Shown: positions 1-6,630 of the stretch, one piece after another
Layout of the letters: each line of letters starts with the position of its first letter
Position numbering within the stretch: position 1 is the first letter of the stretch
Origin: Nitrospirota bacterium
GTDB taxonomy: Bacteria; Nitrospirota; Thermodesulfovibrionia; UBA6902
Assembly: GCA_016222915.1 (NCBI GenBank)
Contig: JACRQA010000156.1
Coordinates: 1 to 32,984, forward strand
DNA length: 32,984 nt
Direction of reading: 5' to 3'
Position numbers and translations under genes: made by a program
Notes under the pieces: generated by a model
What the model was told of the DNA's origin: nothing
Seen by the model: the letters and a program-made list of their open reading frames with translations, nothing else
Databases searched by the model: none

Positions 1-491
1 TACATATACCGATGGAGGCGGCAAAACCTCTCAAGCTGGGTAAAGGGGGCCTGTATACATGGATGACCGACAGGGAAATATCCCAGACACTGGAAGAGGA
101 CATGCGGTCTGTCCCTCATGTAAAAGGGGCGAATAACCATATGGGCTCGTTATTTACCAGGGACGAAAGGGTGATGAGTACTTTTATTTCAGGGCTTAAG
201 AAACACAGGCTTTTCTTCCTTGACAGCCTGACCACCCCGGAATCGGTCGGTCATAAGCTTGCAAAGGCGCAGGGGATAAAGACCTTGAGCCGTGACGTAT
301 TTCTTGATGATTCCGATGACCCCGGGGACATCAAGCTCCAGTGGGACCGGCTTGTCAAAGAAGCGAAACAAAGAGGGCATGCCGTCGCGCTCGGTCATCC
401 CAGAAAAAATACGATAGAATTTCTGCAAAAGGCCCTGAGTAACAACAAGGAAGTTACCATTGTGCCGGTCACGGAATTAATGAGTGACTAA
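1..491 (+). CDS. Divergent polysaccharide deacetylase (YibQ/DUF610 family), 5'-truncated
   Basis: The reading frame is open from base 3 and has no start inside the window, so only the C-terminal ~160 residues are present. The residues HIPMEAAKPLK just before the ORF-track Met look like the family's conserved (H/L)xPMEP segment. They are followed by GANNHMGSLFT, LFFLDSLTTPESV, RDVFLDD and VALGHPRKNTIEFL, which in this order are typical of the YibQ/DUF610 branch of the NodB-fold deacetylases. Members are usually exported and are predicted to act on cell-envelope or secreted polysaccharide; the substrate is not known. Any signal peptide would lie upstream of the window. The Met at base 12 used by the ORF track is internal. 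Family assignment is firm and the function is family-level only. Confidence 0.85.
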   Translation, partial: HIPMEAAKPLKLGKGGLYTWMTDREISQTLEEDMRSVPHVKGANNHMGSLFTRDERVMSTFISGLKKHRLFFLDSLTTPESVGHKLAKAQGIKTLSRDVFLDDSDDPGDIKLQWDRLVKEAKQRGHAVALGHPRKNTIEFLQKALSNNKEVTIVPVTELMSD

Positions 492-537
492 CCCTTAAGG
501 CCAAACAATTTATAATATTAATATCGAATTTATATTT

Positions 538-566
538 TTGACATTTGAGAAGGATTGATATAGATT
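538..566 (+). promoter_or_regulatory. Putative sigma-70-type promoter upstream of the small-protein genes
   Basis: A perfect -35 hexamer TTGACA is followed after 17 bases by TAGATT (4 of 6 matches to TATAAT), in an AT-rich 119-base gap after the deacetylase. A full TATAAT lies 6 bases further on, but at 23-base spacing. It would drive the 63-aa gene, the EF-Tu-like gene and the NusG-like gene. This is sequence match only. Confidence 0.4.
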
Positions 567-610
567 TATAATTACTCAATTAACTAAATTCATCCTCAGG
601 AGGGCTTATC

Positions 611-802
611 ATGGATATTAACTATATGCTAAAAGTTCAGGACGCAAAGGCTGTGGACATCCAGAAGGCGCTGAAGGCGGCCGGGATAACAGTCACCAGC
701 ATTATCGAGGTCCACAAAGAACAGGGCAGAGGCTGTAACGACATCTTAAGATCAGGTAGCCGGGATTTCGCACGGATTGTCTCTCCCAATATAAAGAGCT
801 GA
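611..802 (+). CDS. Hypothetical small protein (63 aa)
   Basis: I do not recognise this protein. It is supported as a gene by a strong ribosome binding site (AGGAGG with about 7 bases before ATG) and by its place at the head of a short co-directional group with a promoter-like TTGACA upstream. The product is soluble, with no signal peptide or membrane segment. It starts with a likely helix (MDINYMLKVQDAKAVDIQKALKAAG) and then a VTSIIEVHKEQGRGC segment that could be a strand-helix unit. The next gene starts 23 bases after its stop, so co-translation is likely. Confidence 0.55.
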   Translation: MDINYMLKVQDAKAVDIQKALKAAGITVTSIIEVHKEQGRGCNDILRSGSRDFARIVSPNIKS

Positions 803-825
803 GAGGGCAGTCTTCTTATGAAAAT

Positions 826-1077
826 ATGGAAGTCCTTGTCGGAAAAGTAATTAATTATTACAGAACGATAGGCGTGGCAAGCATTAAGTTGAATGACTGT
901 CTGGAGCTTGGCCGGCAGATCCATATTAAAGGACACACTACCGATTTTGAACAGGTCGTAGAATCACTCCAGGTCAAACACCGGCATGTGACCAGTGTGT
1001 CCGCAGGTGAAGTAGCGGGACTGAAAGTAAATGACTATGTCAGGAAACACGATTGTATTTTCAGAGTTGAAGATTAA
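826..1077 (+). CDS. Translation elongation factor-like small protein (EF-Tu domain II-type barrel)
   Basis: This 83-residue protein is made of a single beta-barrel domain resembling domain II of EF-Tu/EF-G. The pattern is VGKVINYYRTIGVASIKL, then GRQIHIKGHTTDF, then VESLQVKHRHV, then GEVAGLKV and VRKHDCIFRV, as in the small proteins annotated 'translation elongation factor-like' and in the C-terminal barrel of U32 peptidases. It has no GTPase domain, so it cannot be an elongation factor itself; a role in binding RNA or a partner protein is inference. The ATG at 818 is in another frame, so 826 is the only good start. It sits between the 63-aa gene and the NusG-like gene, all on the plus strand with short gaps. 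Confidence 0.7.
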   Translation: MEVLVGKVINYYRTIGVASIKLNDCLELGRQIHIKGHTTDFEQVVESLQVKHRHVTSVSAGEVAGLKVNDYVRKHDCIFRVED

Positions 1078-1110
1078 TCGAATAAATCAAAGAGGGGGAC
1101 AGGAGAATAA

Positions 1111-1629
1111 ATGGAGCAGAAATATGAGCCGGGGCCAGAGTGGTATGCGGTCCATTTAAAGTCACGGCATGAATTTAAGGTTGCCGACAGGCTTGCAATG
1201 AAAGGGATAGAGGCCTTTCTGCCGCAGGTTGAGAGGGTCAGAAAATGGAAAGACAGAAAGAAACTGATAACCTTTCCTCTTTTCCCCGGTTATATCTTTG
1301 TCCATACCACCAGTGAATCAAAAAATCTATTAAGTGTCCTGAAAGTCGCCGGTGTTGTCAGGATAATCAGCACAATTCCGGGGGAACCTGACCCTATCCC
1401 TGAGGAGCAGATACTATCGCTGAAAAAACTTGTTGAAAACAAGGGAGAGCTAGATCCATATCCATATCTGAATGAGGGGCAGAAGGTAAGGATAACAAAA
1501 GGCCCCCTGAACGGAGTCGAAGGGATACTTGTTGAAAAACTGGACAAACACGTCCTCGTCCTTTCCGTCGATGTCCTGCGTCAGGGCGTGGCCCTGACAA
1601 TAAATGCCGCTGATGTTGAAAAAATATAG
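1111..1629 (+). CDS. NusG/RfaH-like transcription antitermination protein (UpxY family)
   Basis: The 172-residue protein has an NGN domain (about residues 8-105: EWYAVHLKSRHEFKVADRL, IEAFLPQVE, FPLFPGYIFV, VLKVAGVVRIIS) followed by a KOW domain (about 120-172: LNEGQKVRITKGPLNGVEG). Length and order match the specialised NusG paralogues UpxY/LoaP/RfaH, which bind RNA polymerase and suppress termination in long operons, often for surface polysaccharides. The usual housekeeping neighbours of nusG (secE, rplK) are absent, favouring a specialised paralogue. An AGGAG site precedes the ATG. The target operon is not visible here, though the deacetylase upstream could belong to a polysaccharide region. 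Confidence 0.85.
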   Translation: MEQKYEPGPEWYAVHLKSRHEFKVADRLAMKGIEAFLPQVERVRKWKDRKKLITFPLFPGYIFVHTTSESKNLLSVLKVAGVVRIISTIPGEPDPIPEEQILSLKKLVENKGELDPYPYLNEGQKVRITKGPLNGVEGILVEKLDKHVLVLSVDVLRQGVALTINAADVEKI

Positions 1630-1657
1630 AGGAGGCATATTGCCTGATTTAAGCATT

Positions 1658-1691
1658 CAAAGGCGACATGGTTGATTGGGACGCCTTTTTG
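1658..1691 (+). terminator. Rho-independent-type terminator after the NusG-like gene
   Basis: A stem CAAAGGCG / CGCCTTT(TTG) with a 16-base loop ends in a run of five T, 28 bases after the stop codon. A smaller hairpin (AGGCA / TGCCT) lies just upstream at about 1632-1645. The long loop makes this a moderate call. Confidence 0.5.
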
Positions 1692-1742
1692 TTCTCTATT
1701 GCCTTTCCACAAATCCATCCCTTATAATTTTTATGTTAAAAG

Positions 1743-1797
1743 AAAACCCGGTGCGTCTCCAAGTTGGAAGGGGAGACGCAAAAGGGCGGGCTTTTTT
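1743..1797 (+). terminator. Strong structured element ending in T6, upstream of yebC
   Basis: A perfect 9-bp stem TGCGTCTCC / GGAGACGCA (11-base loop) is nested inside an outer arm AAAACCCG that can pair with CGGG(C)TTTT, and the element ends in TTTTTT. This has the form of an intrinsic terminator with a two-tier stem. It lies 34 bases before the yebC start and 114 bases after the NusG-like gene. It may be a second terminator, an attenuator for yebC, or the end of a small RNA. Confidence 0.5.
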
Positions 1798-1830
1798 CAG
1801 ACTCAATTAATCAAGGAGAAAATATAACAT

Positions 1831-2583
1831 ATGTCCGGACATTCAAAATGGGCAGGGATCAAGCATAAAAAAGCCATTGTCGACGCGAAAAGAGGCAAGG
1901 CCTTTACAAAGGTTTCAAAGGAGATAACCGTAGCGGCAAAGATAGGCGGCGGCAGCCCGGACATGAACGCCAGGCTGAGGCTCGCGATTGAAAAGGCCAA
2001 GGAAGTAAACATGCCCGCAGACAACATCAAACGCGCGATCATGAAAGGCACAGGTGAACTGCCGGGCGTTGTTTATGAAGAAACCACATACGAAGGCTAC
2101 GGCCCCGGGGGAGTCGCTCTGATCATTGAGGTCATGACAGATAATAAAAACAGGACGGTAGGGGAAATAAGGCACACGCTTACCAAACATAACGGCAATA
2201 TGGGTGAGACCGGCTGCGTCTCATGGATGTTCAAGAAAAAGGGCTACATCCTGGTTGATAAAAAGGCCCTTGATGAAGACACGTTAATGACCTACGCCCT
2301 CGATGCAGGGGCCGAGGATTTCAAGAACGATCCCGGTGAAGAAAATTACGAGATCACGACCGCCCCTATGGATTTTAATACGGTCAAAGAAGCCCTCGAA
2401 AAAAACAACATCAAACTGTCCCACGCGGAAGTGACCATGGTCCCCCAAAATTATATAAAGCTCGAAGGCAAGGAAGCGGAAAAGATGCTCAGATTGATGG
2501 AAGCCCTTGAAGACCATGACGATGTCCAGAATGTCTACGCCAATTTCGATATCCCGGACGAAATCATGGCGAAGATGGGGTGA
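1831..2583 (+). CDS. yebC: YebC/PmpR family regulator (TACO1-type translation or transcription factor)
   Basis: The protein has the full-length (250 aa) YebC architecture. The N-terminal three-helix part begins [23 protein letters not shown], followed by the [17 protein letters not shown] segment. Two further domains include [29 protein letters not shown] and a C-terminal half ending in [11 protein letters not shown]. The family was described as DNA-binding regulators; recent work on YebC and its mitochondrial homologue TACO1 points to helping ribosomes translate proline-rich stretches. Start at 1831 is set by AAGGAG about 10 bases upstream. yebC is normally followed directly by ruvC, and here the order is kept but a repeat-flanked gene sits between them and ruvC is broken. 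Confidence 0.95.
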   Translation: MSGHSKWAGIKHKKAIVDAKRGKAFTKVSKEITVAAKIGGGSPDMNARLRLAIEKAKEVNMPADNIKRAIMKGTGELPGVVYEETTYEGYGPGGVALIIEVMTDNKNRTVGEIRHTLTKHNGNMGETGCVSWMFKKKGYILVDKKALDEDTLMTYALDAGAEDFKNDPGEENYEITTAPMDFNTVKEALEKNNIKLSHAEVTMVPQNYIKLEGKEAEKMLRLMEALEDHDDVQNVYANFDIPDEIMAKMG

Positions 2584-2605
2584 AGTGAGAAAGAAGAAGG
2601 GAACA

Positions 2606-3036
2606 GGGGCACAGAGGCACAAAGGCACAAAGTAAACACATACAGGGATTTAATTGTATGGCAGAATGCCATGCTGTTTGTAACCCTAATTTATTCATTA
2701 ACCAATAAGCTTCCTAAAGAAGAATCTTTCGGATTAATCTCACAAATCAGGCGAAGTTCCGTCTCTATTCCAAGCAATATAGCAGAAGGTTATGGTAGAA
2801 ATTCAAGCAACGATTATATTAGATTCCTTCAAATATCAATTGGTTCTCTGTACGAATTGCAGACCCAGCTAGAAATCTGCCTTAATCTAAAATATGTATC
2901 ACAGCAAAGGTTTGATGATATAAATGAAAAGAGCAGAGAAATAGAACGTATGCTTAGCAGTTTAATAAACAAAATAAATCCGAAGAGATGAACTCGACGA
3001 CTTTGTGCTTTTGTGCCTCAGTTACTCTGTGCCTTG
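2606..3036. mobile_element. IVS-like unit: four-helix-bundle gene enclosed by inverted repeats
   Basis: The left arm (2606-2633) is built of GGCACAGA / GGCACAAA / GGCACAAAG units. The right arm (3000-3036) reads ACTTTGTGCTTTTGTGCCTC, then TGTGCC. The reverse complement of the left arm matches the first 20 bases of the right arm at 19 positions (the mismatch would be a G-U pair), and six more bases match after an 8-base insertion. The enclosed gene is of the family coded inside intervening sequences of bacterial 23S rRNA, which are also excised hairpins with the gene in the loop. Here the unit is outside rRNA, exactly between yebC and the ruvC remnant. No target duplication is obvious. Mobility is inference. 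Confidence 0.5.
2671..2991 (+). CDS. Four-helix-bundle protein (23S rRNA intervening-sequence protein family)
   Basis: The sequence fits the S23/IVP four-helix family: YSLTNKLPKEE, SFGLISQIRRSSVSIPSNIAEGYGR, DYIRFLQISIGSLYELQTQLEIC. These proteins form small pentameric helical bundles; some are coded in 23S rRNA insertions and related ones (Avd) serve diversity-generating retroelements. No reverse transcriptase or variable repeat is seen nearby. The family normally begins M-x-x-x-Y-R-D-L-I-V-W-Q, and here in-frame codons just before the ORF-track Met read TYRDLIVWQNAM. The real N-terminus therefore lies about 13 residues upstream, but no ATG, GTG or TTG exists in that frame back to the stop at 2581. 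Either ATT at 2653 is used, or the start codon has been lost and the gene is decaying. Confidence 0.8.
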   Translation: MLFVTLIYSLTNKLPKEESFGLISQIRRSSVSIPSNIAEGYGRNSSNDYIRFLQISIGSLYELQTQLEICLNLKYVSQQRFDDINEKSREIERMLSSLINKINPKR

Positions 3037-3043
3037 TATTAAT

Positions 3044-3465
3044 ATGCGCATAATCGGGATTGACCCCTGAACTGTTACCTGTGGTTATGGTGTTGTGGAA
3101 TTGACCGGCGGGAAGCGGGAAACGAAATATTTAACTGCCGGCGAAGTGAGATTAATAAGCCTGACCTGCTGTGCCTGGAAAAAATTTTCTATCACAAAAG
3201 CATCCGTTCGGCCTTTGCCCTGGGCTCTACACGCGGCGTGGTCCTGCTTTTGTCCGCGCAGAACAATCTCCCTGTATCGGAATACAACCCTACCGAAGTA
3301 AAAATGGCCCTGACCGGCTATGGGAGGGCCGAGAAAAGACAGGTACAAGACATGGTCAAGATAATCCTTAATCTCAAATCCTCGACCCGGAAATTCAGCG
3401 AAGACAGCACCGACGCCCTCGCCCTCTGCATCTGCCACATCAATTCATCAACGTTTAAATTCTAA
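3044..3465 (+). pseudogene. ruvC: ruvC remnant (Holliday junction endonuclease), stop codon plus internal deletion
   Basis: From the ATG at 3044 the frame reads MRIIGIDP, then TGA, then TVTCGYGVVE. RuvC normally has GIDPG here, so a Gly codon (GGA) has become a stop. The same frame continues to about TAGEVR, after which homology moves to another frame: KPDLLCLEKIFYHKSIRSAFALG, SEYNPTEVKMALTGYGRAEK and DSTDALALCICH, ending at 3465. The roughly 25 residues that normally link these parts are missing. The acidic residues of the active site (Asp in GIDP, Glu in LEKIF, the Asp pair in DSTDA) are still recognisable, so the loss looks recent. ruvA and ruvB do not follow. The long ORFs of the track here (3085-3438 minus, 3095-3301, 3238-3465) are pieces or shadows of this remnant. 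Confidence 0.85.
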
Positions 3466-3530
3466 AGATATAAAAGCAGTAGTCCGAAGATGATACATGA
3501 CTTATCAATCATTTATGAAAGGGGAACATC

Positions 3531-4025
3531 ATGAAATTATTTCTGTCCGTCTTGCATATATTATTAGTTGTGCTTTCCCCGAATACTGCGGCGTATGCTT
3601 CTGATATTGTGTTGAACGGGTCCGTTTACTTTAAGTGCAATTTCATATCGAGTTACATGGAAAAACATGGCTATGTCCTTGTTGAAAAGAACTTATATAT
3701 AAGAGAGCTAAAGACAGACCGGTACGCCGCAAATGATGCAGAGGTTGTTATAAAGAACCTGAACAATACTGTTATAGGGACAGGTAAAACAGATGAAGCA
3801 GGTAAATTCTCAATCCCCGTGCCTGAGAACCAGAGTTACCGGATGGTCATCCGGTTTCACGGCCGTGAAATAGAAGAAGCGGTGTCCTATTCAGACTCAG
3901 CAAATATCAAGGCTGATATGGGTTATTTCGACACGGAGCAAGTGGGCAGCTGGATACCTACACCTCCCCTGCAGTATTGCTACGCTTGTAACATCAGATA
4001 CCTGGAAACAAAAAAGAGTCTTTAA
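3531..4025 (+). CDS. Secreted protein with a carboxypeptidase-regulatory-like (Ig-type) domain
   Basis: A signal peptide is clear: MKLFL, a hydrophobic core LHILLVVL, and a likely cut after AAYAS. The mature part of about 140 residues contains a segment (about 65-130) with the pattern of CarboxypepD_reg/transthyretin-like beta domains: DAEVVIKN, IGTGKTDEAGKFSIPV, YRMVIRFHGREI. A C-terminal CYACN pair of cysteines could form a disulfide or bind metal. I do not recognise a specific family. The start is set by AAAGGGGAAC before the ATG. It is convergent with the DUF885 gene; the MITE-like element lies between them. Confidence 0.6.
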   Translation: MKLFLSVLHILLVVLSPNTAAYASDIVLNGSVYFKCNFISSYMEKHGYVLVEKNLYIRELKTDRYAANDAEVVIKNLNNTVIGTGKTDEAGKFSIPVPENQSYRMVIRFHGREIEEAVSYSDSANIKADMGYFDTEQVGSWIPTPPLQYCYACNIRYLETKKSL

Positions 4026-4056
4026 CTCAACCCGGATTACGCATTTGGTCGCGGCA

Positions 4057-4207
4057 GGTAACGGAGGCAGTTCTGAAAAACGAATTTGGAGCGGGGCGTC
4101 CGGTACAGACATGAAAATGTGTTGTGTATAAATCAGAGGTTATGTTACCAGTCTTATAAAAGACCTGTCCCGCATTTAATTCGTTTTTCAGAACTGCCTC
4201 TGTTACC
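4057..4207. mobile_element. MITE-like element with 30-bp terminal inverted repeats
   Basis: Bases 4057-4086 (GGTAACGGAGGCAGTTCTGA...) and 4178-4207 (...TCAGAACTGCCTCTGTTACC) are inverted copies agreeing at 29 of 30 positions, 91 bases apart. Just inside, GCGGG and CCCGC add a further short pairing. There is no coding sequence inside: the 69-aa minus-strand ORF crossing it has no support. The form, about 151 bp with long terminal inverted repeats, fits a non-autonomous transposable element. I see no target-site duplication. It also sits between convergent genes, so it could act as a two-way terminator, though the loop is long for that. Confidence 0.55.
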
Positions 4208-4208
4208 T

Positions 4209-5906
4209 CTATAGCCGGGACTTTCTCTCTATCCATTCTTTAATCATACTGTCCAGTATATATAAAGGCAGTGCCCCGTTTTCAAGAAGCCGGTCGTGAA
4301 ATTCCTTTATATCGAAAGCGGGACCAAGGGACTTCTCCGACTCTTCCCGCAGCTCAATTATTTTCAGCTCACCTGTCTTATACGCAAGCGCCTGTCCGGG
4401 CATTGCAATGTAACGGTCCACTTCAACCTCTATCTCATGCTCTTCGAGGCCGGTGTTTTCTTTACAGTAATTTATGGTCTCATCCCTGCCCCATTTATAA
4501 AAGTGCAGACCCGTGTCCACTACAAGCCTGACGGCCCGCCATATTTCATTGTTCAGTCTCCCGTATTCAGAGAAGACGTCCTGATAAAACCCCATCTCCT
4601 TTGCAAGCTTCTCAGCGTATAAGGCCCAGCCTTCGATAAAGGCGGTGGACCCGCTGTATCTGCGGAAATCCGGGATGTCTTCAAGCTCCTGCATGATCGC
4701 AATCTGGAGGTGATGGCCCGGCACTGCCTCATGACAGGCAAGGGCTTCCATGTCGAATTTAGGCCGCTGTTCCGGCTTGTATGTATTGACATAAAAATAT
4801 CCGGGTCTCGAAAAATCCCTGGGCGGGGAGTAGTAATACGCGGCAGGCGCTGCCTGTTCCCTGTACTTTTCGATCTCCTTGAGGTCATATTTCGCGCGGG
4901 GCAGTCTTCCAAAATACTCAGGGAGCTTCTCGTCCATGCGTGCCAGGATGTCCCTGTAGCCCTGCATGATCTCCTCTGCAGACTGAGGGTACAGCTCCTT
5001 TTTCCCCTTGATGTAGGCCGCGAACTCCCTGACGCTTCCGCTGAATCCGAGCCCCTTCATTAATTTAATAATCTCGCCGCTGATCCGCTCCACTTCACGC
5101 CTGCCTGTCTCGTGTATCTCTTCAGGAGACAGGTCTGTCGTGGTGTGGTACTTCACGTAGAAGCGGTACATGTCGATGCCATCCGGAAGCGGCCAGATAC
5201 CCTCTTTTTCCCTGCATCGCTTCATATATTCTTTGCTGAGATAGTGATGCAGTTTCTTATATGCAGGAGTAACACCCGAGGAAATCGCGTCCCTGACCTG
5301 ATTACTTATATCCTCGATGTCCTGATTTGAAAACCCGTCTTTCAATTTTCGCACAGGGGAGTACAGCGGGCTGTCTTCGGGAGTGAACTTTGTAAAAGTA
5401 TCAACCTGCATCAGGACATGTTCAATTATATTTTTGAAGGCCGTTATTCCGTTCTCCGTCCCTTTTTGAAAAAGTACGATGACCTGGTCTATCTGGCAGG
5501 TAAATGTCTTTAATCTCAAAATATAATCTTCAATGTCCTTATGCGTCTTAAAAGGGTGAAACTCAATGATCTGGGGGAAGTCGATATGCGGCCCTTGCAT
5601 GTGATCAAGCGGGAGATAGTGCGTCCTGTACCGGAACATGCTGATACTATTTGTAAGTGTATTGATAAGGAGTTTGCGGTTCAGATTGTTCCCCTCAGTA
5701 AGCAATGCTTCATCAACCTTTTCTGTCTTAACAAGAAGGTCTTTGAAGTATTCATTCTGCGCTGAAAGCGCCCCTTCGGACAAATCCTCAAGCGCGTAAT
5801 TGTACCGGTGGTCTCCGATATATGTGGCAAAGGTCGGATTGTGTTTTAAAACAAATTCCCAGTAGTCTCTGAGATAATCCTGCAGTTGATCGTCGGCATT
5901 ATTCAT
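4209..5906 (-). CDS. DUF885 family protein, putative zinc metallopeptidase
   Basis: The 565-residue protein matches the DUF885 family over its length. The hallmark is the metal-binding helix ACHEAVPGHHLQIAIMQE (about residue 390), an HExxPGHH variant of HExxH, followed by the conserved FIEGWALYAEKLAKEMG about 30 residues later, whose Glu is a likely third ligand. The C-terminal MPGQALAYKTGELKIIELR segment is also family-typical. Relatives are predicted zinc peptidases; the substrate is unknown. No signal peptide is seen (MNNADDQLQDYLRDYWE), so this copy is probably cytoplasmic, although some relatives are exported. Its ATG overlaps the stop of the upstream methyltransferase gene by one base (TAATG), pointing to translational coupling. 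Confidence 0.88.
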   Translation of the reverse strand: MNNADDQLQDYLRDYWEFVLKHNPTFATYIGDHRYNYALEDLSEGALSAQNEYFKDLLVKTEKVDEALLTEGNNLNRKLLINTLTNSISMFRYRTHYLPLDHMQGPHIDFPQIIEFHPFKTHKDIEDYILRLKTFTCQIDQVIVLFQKGTENGITAFKNIIEHVLMQVDTFTKFTPEDSPLYSPVRKLKDGFSNQDIEDISNQVRDAISSGVTPAYKKLHHYLSKEYMKRCREKEGIWPLPDGIDMYRFYVKYHTTTDLSPEEIHETGRREVERISGEIIKLMKGLGFSGSVREFAAYIKGKKELYPQSAEEIMQGYRDILARMDEKLPEYFGRLPRAKYDLKEIEKYREQAAPAAYYYSPPRDFSRPGYFYVNTYKPEQRPKFDMEALACHEAVPGHHLQIAIMQELEDIPDFRRYSGSTAFIEGWALYAEKLAKEMGFYQDVFSEYGRLNNEIWRAVRLVVDTGLHFYKWGRDETINYCKENTGLEEHEIEVEVDRYIAMPGQALAYKTGELKIIELREESEKSLGPAFDIKEFHDRLLENGALPLYILDSMIKEWIERKSRL

Positions 5907-6451
5907 TAGCTCACCTCAGTCTTTCTAAGTCTTGCAAATCTTGTGAATATATTTTTATGCTCCATTTCCTTTTCAAAACCCGCGTCGGTAAACAAGCGGA
6001 CGGTCTCAATCATGTCTTTTTCCCCGACTTCGACACCCGGCTCATAGATGGAAACATATCCGCCGCTCTTTACGGCGCGGGTGATGTTTTTAACAGCCGC
6101 AGGTTTGTCGGCAACTTCATGAAAGCAGTAATACAGGAGGCACACATCCGCAAACGGCGCATCTGTCTGATAGACTGCGATATCAGCCGTGACCGTCTCG
6201 ACCTTGCCTGCAAAGCCCGATATCCTTTTTCTCAGCTTCCTGACCATCCCTTCCTGTAATTCCACAACTACCACTTTCTTAGCGTGACCGGCTATTGCTT
6301 CTGTAAGAAAGCCGTTACCCGCCCCGATTTCAAGCACGATGCTGTCTTTTGTGATACCGGATTCATGCAGGATTTTACCCCTGTCCGATAACCTCTTCCT
6401 GATCGGGTTATAGAGTATAAATGAAAGCCATGAGGGGCAGACATGGCACAT
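5906..6451 (-). CDS. Class I SAM-dependent methyltransferase
   Basis: The Rossmann methyltransferase core is clear: motif I VLEIGAGNGFLTEAI (about residues 40-54), the acidic motif II VVVVELQEGMVRKLR, a motif IV-like ADVCLLYYCFHEV, and a later GGYVSIYEPG strand. The N-terminal MCHVCPSWLSFILYNPIRKRL resembles small methyltransferases whose start reads PWWLSYLFDNPLR. The CHVC pair may be chance or a metal site. The substrate cannot be told. It is the first gene of a two-gene minus-strand unit with the DUF885 peptidase and is divergent from the phosphofructokinase gene, so the 180-base gap probably holds promoters both ways. Confidence 0.8.
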   Translation of the reverse strand: MCHVCPSWLSFILYNPIRKRLSDRGKILHESGITKDSIVLEIGAGNGFLTEAIAGHAKKVVVVELQEGMVRKLRKRISGFAGKVETVTADIAVYQTDAPFADVCLLYYCFHEVADKPAAVKNITRAVKSGGYVSIYEPGVEVGEKDMIETVRLFTDAGFEKEMEHKNIFTRFARLRKTEVS

Positions 6452-6511
6452 GTGTTTTCCTCCTGAGTGAAATTACTTTTAAGAATATGATACCATGCTT
6501 CCGCTTTTTCC

Positions 6512-6541
6512 TTGAAAATAGCCACATACGTTGCTTATGAT
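6512..6541 (+). promoter_or_regulatory. Putative promoter for the phosphofructokinase gene
   Basis: TTGAAA (5 of 6 matches to the -35 consensus) and TATGAT (5 of 6 matches to -10) are separated by 18 bases in the divergent gap between the methyltransferase and phosphofructokinase genes. Transcription would start near 6549, leaving a leader of about 80 bases that contains the repeated TTTCCGGG dyads. Confidence 0.45.
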
Positions 6542-6580
6542 ATTGGACAGCTACAAATAATGTTCCAATCAGATTGTTTA

Positions 6581-6607
6581 TTTCCGGGCCCGGAAAATAT
6601 TTCCGGG
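6581..6607 (+). promoter_or_regulatory. Overlapping dyads (TTTCCGGG / CCCGGAAA / TTTCCGGG) in the pfk leader
   Basis: Three 8-base arms lie in a row: A (6581-6588), its exact complement B (6589-6596), and A again (6600-6607) after a 3-base ATA spacer. B can pair with either A copy, giving two mutually exclusive hairpins ending 17 bases before the AGGAG site of the phosphofructokinase gene. It could be a tandem operator for a dimeric repressor, or an RNA switch. The function is inference. Confidence 0.45.
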
Positions 6608-6630
6608 CTTACAATTGCACATACGGAGGA

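Noticed and set aside
1743-1797. A cyclic-di-GMP (GEMM-I) riboswitch, because GACGCAAAA resembles its GACGCAAAG segment.
   Set aside because: Only one stem is present, and the second helix and tetraloop-receptor parts of the riboswitch are missing; the T6 tail fits a terminator.
2671-2991. Avd protein of a diversity-generating retroelement.
   Set aside because: No reverse transcriptase, template repeat or variable repeat is seen in the window; the gene fits the IVS protein branch better.
3064-3070. TGA read as glycine (as in SR1/Gracilibacteria), because it replaces Gly in the RuvC GIDPG motif.
   Set aside because: TGA is the normal stop of yebC, tmk, metG and other genes here, and ruvC also has a deletion with frame change, so a pseudogene explains it better.
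3085-3438. Minus-strand 117-aa ORF.
   Set aside because: It is the antisense of the ruvC remnant, whose homology lies on the plus strand.
4027-4236. Minus-strand 69-aa ORF.
   Set aside because: It is made mostly of the MITE-like element and lies across the end of the DUF885 gene.
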